From: Streptomyces fulvoviolaceus | GTDB taxonomy: Bacteria > Actinomycetota > Actinomycetes > Streptomycetales > Streptomycetaceae | Length of the DNA: 64,000 bases | NCBI RefSeq assembly: GCF_000718165.1 | Contig: NZ_JOEY01000002.1 | Location: forward strand, 343,236 to 407,235 | Reading direction: 5' to 3' | Part shown: positions 58,824 through 64,000 of the stretch, piece after piece | Position numbering within the stretch: position 1 is the stretch's first letter | How the letters are laid out: each line of letters opens with the position of its first letter | Made by a program: the position numbers and the translations under genes | The notes under the pieces: model-generated | Databases searched by the model: none | Told to the model about the DNA's origin: nothing | What the model saw: the letters and a program-made list of their open reading frames with translations, nothing else

Positions 58824-60379
58824 CGACCGAGTCCCACGTGTCCCATCCGGTCACGCCCCGCCGTACATATCTGATCGGCCGCGCCCGGCCGAACGCGATC
58901 GTCGGCCGGAATCGTGAAACCGGCGAGATCGCGCTCATCATCGGCGGCGCGTTCCTCGGCATGATGTGCGGGCTCATCGTCCCGGTGCTGTCCCTGCGCA
59001 TCGTGCTGCTGATGGGCTTCCCTCTGATCGCGCTGGCCGCGGTCTACGTGCCGTACAAGCGCCGCACGTTCTACAAGTGGTTCGAGATCAACCGCAGTTT
59101 CAAGCGGACCCTGCGCCAGGGGACGACATACCGCTCCTCCGTGGTGGAGGCCGGCACGCATCTCGACGGCCGCGAGGTCGAGATCGGCCCGCCGCCGGGG
59201 ATCGGCCGGATCACCTGGCTGGCAGCACCCTTCGGCCCCGACGAGATCGCCGTACTGCTGCACGCGGACCGCCGTATGGTCACCGCCGCGATCGAGATCG
59301 AGGGCCCGGGCGTCGGTCTGCGCGACTCCGAGGACCAGGAAGCCCTCGTCGACCGCTTCGGCACCCTCCTCAAGCACGTGGCCAACGGCGACGGCTTCGT
59401 CACCCGCATCCAGATGCTCGCCCGCACCCTCCCCGCCGACCCCGACGCCCACGCCAAGGACGTCGCCATGCGCGGGGACGAGAAGGCGTTGCCCTGGCTG
59501 CAGTCGTCGTACGACCAACTGCAGTCGATGGTGTCGACGAGCAGCGAGCAGCACCGCGCGTACCTCGTCGCCTGCATGCACTTCACCCGCGAACTCGCCG
59601 CCGAGGCCCAGGCGATGGCCCGCGCGGCCCGTCCGCAGGCCGGCCGCAAGCTCGACCGGGACGCGGGCCTCGCGGTCGTCATGGCCCGCGAGCTGACGGA
59701 CATCTGCTCACGCCTGCAGGAGGCGGACATCCGCGTACGACAGCCCCTGGGCCAGGGCCGTCTCGCCTCCCTCATCCACTCCATGTACGACCCGGACCAC
59801 CCCATCGACCACATCCAGGCGATGACCAAGCGCAACGCCTGGCCGGCCGAGCTGGACGCCATGGCACCGACGTACCTCCAGGCGAAGACCCGCGAATCCT
59901 CCACCCGCGCGCCCTGGTGCCACTCCACGGCCTGGGTGAAGGAGTGGCCGATGACCCCGGTGGGCGTCAACTTCCTCGCGCCCCTGCTGGTCCACACCCC
60001 GGACGTCATCCGCACCGTCGCCGTCACGATGGACCTCGAACCCACCGAGGTCGCCATCGAGCGCATGCTGACCGAGAAGACGAACGACGAGGCGGAGGCG
60101 TCCCGAGCCGCCAAGATGAACCGGACGGTCGACCCCCGCGACATCGCCTCCCACAACCGCCTGGACCAGCGAGGAGAAGACCTCGCGAGTGGTGCGGCCG
60201 GCGTCAACCTCGTCGGCTACATCACCGTCTCCTCCCGCAACCCCGAGGCCCTGGCCCGCGACAAGCGGACCATCCGGGCCTCGGCCGGAAAGTCGTACCT
60301 GAAGCTGGAGTGGTGCGACAGAGAGCACCATCGCGCCTTCGTGAACACGCTCCCGTTCGCCACCGGCATTCGAAGGTAG
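58820..60379 (+). CDS. SCO6880-family type IV secretion component
   Basis: The 519-residue protein is translated from TTG 58820, with AGGAGG 9 nt upstream. Two helices lie near residues 40-80 (IALIIGGAFLGMMCGLIVPV and LLMGFPLIALAAVYVP), then a long soluble part. It resembles the PrgI-like helices plus the N-terminal domain of VirB4, split from the ATPase domain encoded next. It has no Walker A. With the following gene it probably makes a two-subunit VirB4. Coupled to the previous gene by a 4-bp overlap. Confidence 0.82.
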   Translation: MTTESHVSHPVTPRRTYLIGRARPNAIVGRNRETGEIALIIGGAFLGMMCGLIVPVLSLRIVLLMGFPLIALAAVYVPYKRRTFYKWFEINRSFKRTLRQGTTYRSSVVEAGTHLDGREVEIGPPPGIGRITWLAAPFGPDEIAVLLHADRRMVTAAIEIEGPGVGLRDSEDQEALVDRFGTLLKHVANGDGFVTRIQMLARTLPADPDAHAKDVAMRGDEKALPWLQSSYDQLQSMVSTSSEQHRAYLVACMHFTRELAAEAQAMARAARPQAGRKLDRDAGLAVVMARELTDICSRLQEADIRVRQPLGQGRLASLIHSMYDPDHPIDHIQAMTKRNAWPAELDAMAPTYLQAKTRESSTRAPWCHSTAWVKEWPMTPVGVNFLAPLLVHTPDVIRTVAVTMDLEPTEVAIERMLTEKTNDEAEASRAAKMNRTVDPRDIASHNRLDQRGEDLASGAAGVNLVGYITVSSRNPEALARDKRTIRASAGKSYLKLEWCDREHHRAFVNTLPFATGIRR

Positions 60380-60389
60380 GGGCCGCCGC

Positions 60390-61805
60390 ATGCGGGATCC
60401 GCTGTCCATCCTCACCGAGGCCTTCACGTCCTTCCTCTTCGGAAAGATCGAGACGACCCGCCTGCCGGTCCGCACCTCCACCGGCCAGGCCCAGGCGGTC
60501 TACCTCCCGACCGCCGCCCCCGGCCTCGGCGACTCCGGCGTCATCATCGGCCGCGAGGTCTACTCCGGCAAGGGCTACATCTACGACCCCTTCCAGCTGT
60601 ACGGCCAGCAGCTCCCGGCACCGCACTGGCTGGTCCTCGGGGAGTCCGGCAACGGCAAGTCGGCGCTGGAGAAGACGTACATCCTGCGACAACTGCGCTT
60701 CCGCGACCGCCAGGTCGTCGTCCTCGACGCACAGGGCGAGGACGGGGCAGGTGAATGGAACCTCATCGCGCAGGAGTTGGGGATAACTCCTATCCGCCTC
60801 GACCCGATGGCGGCCCTGGACATGGGCATCCGCCTCAACCCGCTCGACCCCGCGATCACGACGACCGGACAGCTCGCCCTTCTCCGGACCATCATCGAGG
60901 TCGCGATGGGTCACGGCCTCGACGAGCGCTCCGGCTTCGCGCTCAAGGTCGCGCACGCCTTCGTCAACGAGACGATCGTCGAGCGCCAGCCGATCCTCAC
61001 CGACATCGTCGAGCAGCTACGGCACCCCGAGCCGGAGTCCGCCGAGGCGATGAACGTCGACATAGAGGACGTACGGGCGTGGGGCCTGGACGTGGCGCTG
61101 GTGCTGGACCGTCTGGTCGACGGTGACCTGCGCGGCATGTTCGACGGCCCGACAACGGTCGGCATCGACCTCGACGCGCCGCTCATCGTGTTCGATTTGT
61201 CCCACATCGACCGCAACTCCATCGCCATGCCGATCCTGATGGCGATCGTCGGTGTATGGCTGGAACACACCTGGATCCGCCCCGACCGGAAGAAGCGCAT
61301 CTTCCTGGTCGAGGAGGCCTGGCACATCATCAACAGCCCCTTCGTGGCCCAACTCTTCCAGCGGCTCCTGAAGTTCGGCCGCCGGCTGGGCCTGTCCTTC
61401 GTGGCGGTGGTGCACCACCTGAGCGACGTGGTGGACGGCGCGGCTGCAAAGGAAGCGGCGGCCATTCTGAAGATGGCCTCGACCCGGACGATCTACGCCC
61501 AGAAAGCGGACGAGGCGCGAGCGACGGGCCGGGTGCTGGGCCTGCCCAGGTGGGCGGTGGAGATCATCCCCTCCCTCACTCCCGGCATTGCGGTGTGGGA
61601 CGTCAACGGCAATGTCCAGGTGGTCAAACACCTGGTCACCGAGACCGAACGCGCGCTGGTCTTCACCGACCGCGCGATGACCGAGTCGTCCAGGGACCGC
61701 GATCTGACCGACGACGCCCTGCGCGCCGCCGAGTTGGAGGCGGAGGAACGGGCCGCGGCCTTCGTGGAACAGCACCTCGGCGACTCCGAGTCGACGGTGG
61801 CGTAG
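60390..61805 (+). CDS. cmdB: VirB4-like ATPase of the cluster
   Basis: The 471-residue ATPase has Walker A LGESGNGKSA (about 93-102), a DLSHIDRNS strand and Walker B RIFLVEEAWHI (about 303-313), followed by LKFGRRLGLSFVAVVHHLSD. This is the ATPase half of VirB4/TraE proteins that power type IV secretion. It matches, by recall, the ATP/GTP-binding protein of the S. coelicolor cmd cluster, whose loss affects aerial growth and sporulation. It begins 10 bp after the SCO6880-like gene. The symbol rests on gene order and my memory. Confidence 0.82.
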   Translation: MRDPLSILTEAFTSFLFGKIETTRLPVRTSTGQAQAVYLPTAAPGLGDSGVIIGREVYSGKGYIYDPFQLYGQQLPAPHWLVLGESGNGKSALEKTYILRQLRFRDRQVVVLDAQGEDGAGEWNLIAQELGITPIRLDPMAALDMGIRLNPLDPAITTTGQLALLRTIIEVAMGHGLDERSGFALKVAHAFVNETIVERQPILTDIVEQLRHPEPESAEAMNVDIEDVRAWGLDVALVLDRLVDGDLRGMFDGPTTVGIDLDAPLIVFDLSHIDRNSIAMPILMAIVGVWLEHTWIRPDRKKRIFLVEEAWHIINSPFVAQLFQRLLKFGRRLGLSFVAVVHHLSDVVDGAAAKEAAAILKMASTRTIYAQKADEARATGRVLGLPRWAVEIIPSLTPGIAVWDVNGNVQVVKHLVTETERALVFTDRAMTESSRDRDLTDDALRAAELEAEERAAAFVEQHLGDSESTVA

Positions 61806-61819
61806 GTCTAGGAGGAGGC

Positions 61820-63292
61820 GTGAGACAACCGCACGACCACCGACAGGACGCCCAGGGAGGCATCCCCGACGGCCTGCTCATCGGCATACTCGCCTTCCTC
61901 CTCGGCATGACCCTGCTGGTCTGGACGGCGACGGGACTGGCGGGCTGGTTCGCCAACGGCTCCTGGCCGGAGGGCCTCACCTTCACCCGCACCCCCTTGG
62001 CCATGCGCCACCTCATCGGCGACCCCCACGACATCGCCGGCGCCTGGCCGGACACCCCGGCCGCCCAACTCTCCGGCTACGGCCTCTTCTGGGGCCTGTT
62101 CATCGGCCAGTTGATGGTCCTGGTCGTTCTGACGGTGTTCGTGATGGGGACGCTGGCGAGGTGGCGGCAAGTGCGGGCGCGGGGCCGGGCGGACCAGAAG
62201 ACGGCCGCTGCGGCAGCCCCGGCGCCGGCCCCCGTGGTCCACGAGGTGCCGGAGCCGCGCGCGGAGCCGGAACCGACCACGATGCTGAAGGAAACGGCAC
62301 CACCGGTCTCTTCGCCCCACGTCTTGGCCGACAGCAAACGGGTGGCTGGGTGGGAAGCGAACCGCACCGAAGGCGCGGTGCACTACGCCCCCCCGGAAAC
62401 CCGCCACGCGACCGCGACCCAAGCCATCCGAGACGCGGCGGGCCCCACCCTGGTCATCACCTCGAACCCCGCCATCTGGCAGGACACCAAGGACGCGAGA
62501 GCCAAACTGGGCCCGGTCCACGTCTACGACCCCACCCACCGCTGCGACACCCCGGCCCGCCTCCACTGGTCGCCCACGGCAGGCTGCGAGGACAAGGCCA
62601 CAGCCAAGGCACGAGCAGCCGCTCTGCTGGCCCCCGTTCGCCCCACCTCCCGGCTCGACCAAGCGGTCAGCGAAACCGCTGAAACGCTCCTGCGGAGCTA
62701 CCTGCACGCCGCCGCCATAGAGGCCCGCACCATCCGCCACGTCCACCGCTGGACCCAGGGCACCCAGGTCCAGGACGCCGTACGAACCCTCCGTACGAAC
62801 CCCAAGGCCGCCCCCGGCGCGGCAGGCGAACTCGAGGCCGCGCTCACCGCGTACCCCGAACGACGCGACATCGCCCAGGAGTTGACCAGCAGGGCCCTCT
62901 CGGCGCTCTTCACGGTCAACATCCGAGAGGCCTGCACTCCAAACCGAAGTGATGCCCTCGCCTTGGATTCCTTCGTGGACGAAGGGGGCACGCTTTATGT
63001 GGTGGGTGAATCCATCGAGGACCCCAGGACCAACCCGGGTGCCATGCCACTCCTGACGGCCCTCGCCTCAAGCGTGGTCGAGCGCGGCCGGCACATGGCC
63101 GAACGGTCATCCTCCGGTCGCCTCGACCCACCACTGACGCTCGTCCTGGACGACGTCGCAGCCGTGGCTCCGCTTCCCCAGCTCCCGGAGCTGCTGGCCG
63201 CCGGAGCGGACCGGGGCCTGCCGACCCTGGCCCTGCTCCGGTCCCGGGAACAGGCCCGCAGCCGCTGGCCGGACGCGGAACTCCCGGTGTAG
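61820..63292 (+). CDS. Coupling-protein-like membrane protein without a P-loop (TraG/VirD4 relative)
   Basis: The protein is 490 residues from GTG 61820 with GGAGGAGG upstream. Two N-terminal helices (about 17-42 and 92-115) precede a soluble domain. It aligns by pattern with coupling proteins after their Walker A: GPTLVITSNPAIWQDTKDAR, VHVYDPTHRCDTP, SRLDQAVSETAETLLRSYLH and a Walker-B-like LTLVLDDVAAVAPLPQLPEL. No GxxxxGK[ST] is present where the P-loop should be, and the protein stops soon after LALLRSREQARSRW, where active relatives continue. It is probably a non-catalytic structural derivative. It is the last gene of the cluster (cmdA position by recall). Confidence 0.78.
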   Translation: MRQPHDHRQDAQGGIPDGLLIGILAFLLGMTLLVWTATGLAGWFANGSWPEGLTFTRTPLAMRHLIGDPHDIAGAWPDTPAAQLSGYGLFWGLFIGQLMVLVVLTVFVMGTLARWRQVRARGRADQKTAAAAAPAPAPVVHEVPEPRAEPEPTTMLKETAPPVSSPHVLADSKRVAGWEANRTEGAVHYAPPETRHATATQAIRDAAGPTLVITSNPAIWQDTKDARAKLGPVHVYDPTHRCDTPARLHWSPTAGCEDKATAKARAAALLAPVRPTSRLDQAVSETAETLLRSYLHAAAIEARTIRHVHRWTQGTQVQDAVRTLRTNPKAAPGAAGELEAALTAYPERRDIAQELTSRALSALFTVNIREACTPNRSDALALDSFVDEGGTLYVVGESIEDPRTNPGAMPLLTALASSVVERGRHMAERSSSGRLDPPLTLVLDDVAAVAPLPQLPELLAAGADRGLPTLALLRSREQARSRWPDAELPV

Positions 63293-63301
63293 CAAGCGGG
63301 C

Positions 63302-63838
63302 TTACGACCGCTCGATCACCATCTCCAGCTCCTCGGAGTCGCCGAGCGGCACGACGACCCCAGTGGGCGCGAAGCCCACCTTGCCGTAGAACCGCCGGGC
63401 CCGCGCATTGTCCTCGTGCACGATGAGCCGCACCCGCTCGGCCCCGCGCCCCCAGGCCCACTCCAGGGCCGCGTCGAAGAGCACCTCGGTCAGCCCGATC
63501 CCCCGGACCTCCGGACGCACGAACACACCGACGATGTGCCCCTGCTTCTGCTCGACCTGGAAGCCGGCCCAGTCCGTCGTCCCAGGCTCCTCAAGAAGCA
63601 CGGTCACCGTCCCGACCCACTCGCAGTCCGGACCCTCGGCAATGATCTGCTGCGCCCCCTCGGCGCCCTCGGCGGCTCCCGCGGCCCGCTCCTGATAGAA
63701 GGAGTCCGGCTTGGCAACGGCCGCCTCGTACGTCTCAAGGAAAGCGAGATGCGCAACGGGGTCCTGCAACGCAACGAGCCGCAGCTCCTTCGCCGCGGCC
63801 CACTCGTCCGCGTGTATGGAACGGATCTTGTAGTTCAT
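63302..63838 (-). CDS. GNAT-family N-acetyltransferase
   Basis: The 178-residue protein starts at ATG 63838. The GNAT fold is shown by VGVFVRPEVRGIGLTEVLFD (acetyl-CoA pyrophosphate loop) and VHEDNARARRFYGKVGFAPT. The substrate cannot be inferred; relatives acetylate amines, antibiotics or protein N-termini. It converges with the conjugation-like cluster and begins 26 bp from the rRNA terminator. Confidence 0.88.
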   Translation of the reverse strand: MNYKIRSIHADEWAAAKELRLVALQDPVAHLAFLETYEAAVAKPDSFYQERAAGAAEGAEGAQQIIAEGPDCEWVGTVTVLLEEPGTTDWAGFQVEQKQGHIVGVFVRPEVRGIGLTEVLFDAALEWAWGRGAERVRLIVHEDNARARRFYGKVGFAPTGVVVPLGDSEELEMVIERS

Positions 63839-63863
63839 GCGAACCACCGTATCCGAAACGCAG

Positions 63864-63899
63864 AAAACCCCCGTACCGAATAAACGGTACGGGGGTTTT
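63864..63899. terminator. Perfect 15-bp rRNA-operon terminator
   Basis: Arms 63864-63878 and 63885-63899 pair perfectly around AATAAA, with a U-run on either strand. It lies just beyond the 3' end of the 5S rRNA (minus strand) and is a classical intrinsic terminator. Confidence 0.9.
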
Positions 63900-63909
63900 C
63901 TCAAAATTT

Positions 63910-64000
63910 GTTCGGCGGTGTCCTACTCTCCCACAGGGTCCCCCCTGCAGTACCATCGGCGCTGTAAGGCTTAGCTTCCGGGTTCGGAATGTAACCGGGC
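63910..64000 (-). rRNA. rrf: 5S rRNA (3' part; continues beyond the window)
   Basis: The reverse complement contains the conserved 5S blocks CCGAACCCGGAAGCTAAGCC, GATGGTACTGCAG and the 3' end GGAGAGTAGGACACCGCCGA. The 5' end of the molecule lies past position 64000, so an rRNA operon (16S-23S-5S) is expected to the right, transcribed toward this window. Confidence 0.95.

Noticed and set aside
59071..60207. Minus-strand frame of 378 codons opposite the SCO6880-like gene
   Set aside because: Shadow frame rich in Arg and Ser without domain; the sense strand is a clear conserved protein.

Overview
The window is chromosomal DNA of a Streptomyces species. The evidence is the very high G+C content with strong third-position GC bias, frequent GTG and TTG starts, many ATGA or GTGA stop/start overlaps, a mycothiol synthase gene, and streptomycete intergenic repeats. 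From memory, the order ppk - CHAD - NUDIX - pstSCAB - pit/DUF47 - csoR, and further on a lytic transglycosylase and a six-gene conjugation-like membrane cluster, matches the SCO4126-SCO4152 region of S. coelicolor. The window ends inside a 5S rRNA gene read from the minus strand.

Bases 1-9600 hold an exporter adaptor and lipoprotein pair, a secreted I36-like protein, a secreted pectate lyase/pectinesterase fusion, a PIN/RHH toxin-antitoxin pair, an OmpR-type regulator with no adjacent kinase, an ABC exporter, and two tandem lysine-rich mini-proteins of about 40 residues. Bases 9.1-13 kb hold a large HTH-STAND ATPase-WD40 protein flanked by two small secreted protein genes that share a promoter-proximal motif. 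Bases 13-17.2 kb hold an LmeA-like lipid-binding protein, a secreted 5'-nucleotidase and mshD.

Bases 17.2-27.2 kb are the accessory part. An aldo/keto reductase plus LLM oxidoreductase operon faces a TetR gene across two perfect operators, and the LLM gene is broken by a 182-bp MITE. An IS605-like element, with a deleted tnpA, an intact tnpB and a probable omega RNA, sits inside an ECF sigma / zinc-finger anti-sigma / ABC transporter operon. Its end supplies the stop codon of the ABC permease gene.

Bases 27.2-31.4 kb are a YtrA-type GntR operon with an ABC ATPase and three tandem paralogous permeases. Bases 31.4-41.7 kb are the phosphate block: polyphosphate kinase, a CHAD protein, a NUDIX hydrolase, the high-affinity Pst system behind a PHO box, and a low-affinity Pit transporter with its DUF47 partner. 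CsoR and its copper operator follow.

Bases 42.3-56 kb hold small conserved proteins, a lipoprotein, a Tat-exported flavoprotein, a PAP2 phosphatase, a protease-kinase-cell-wall hydrolase operon, a DUF397/VOC pair, an SDR/TetR pair with operators, and two tandem sedolisin-like peptidases whose duplicated unit includes a hairpin leader. Bases 56.1-63.3 kb are six co-directional genes resembling a type IV secretion apparatus (pilin-like, VirB8-like, VirB6-like, SCO6880-like, VirB4-like and a coupling protein without a P-loop), with no relaxase. A GNAT gene and the rRNA operon end close the window.
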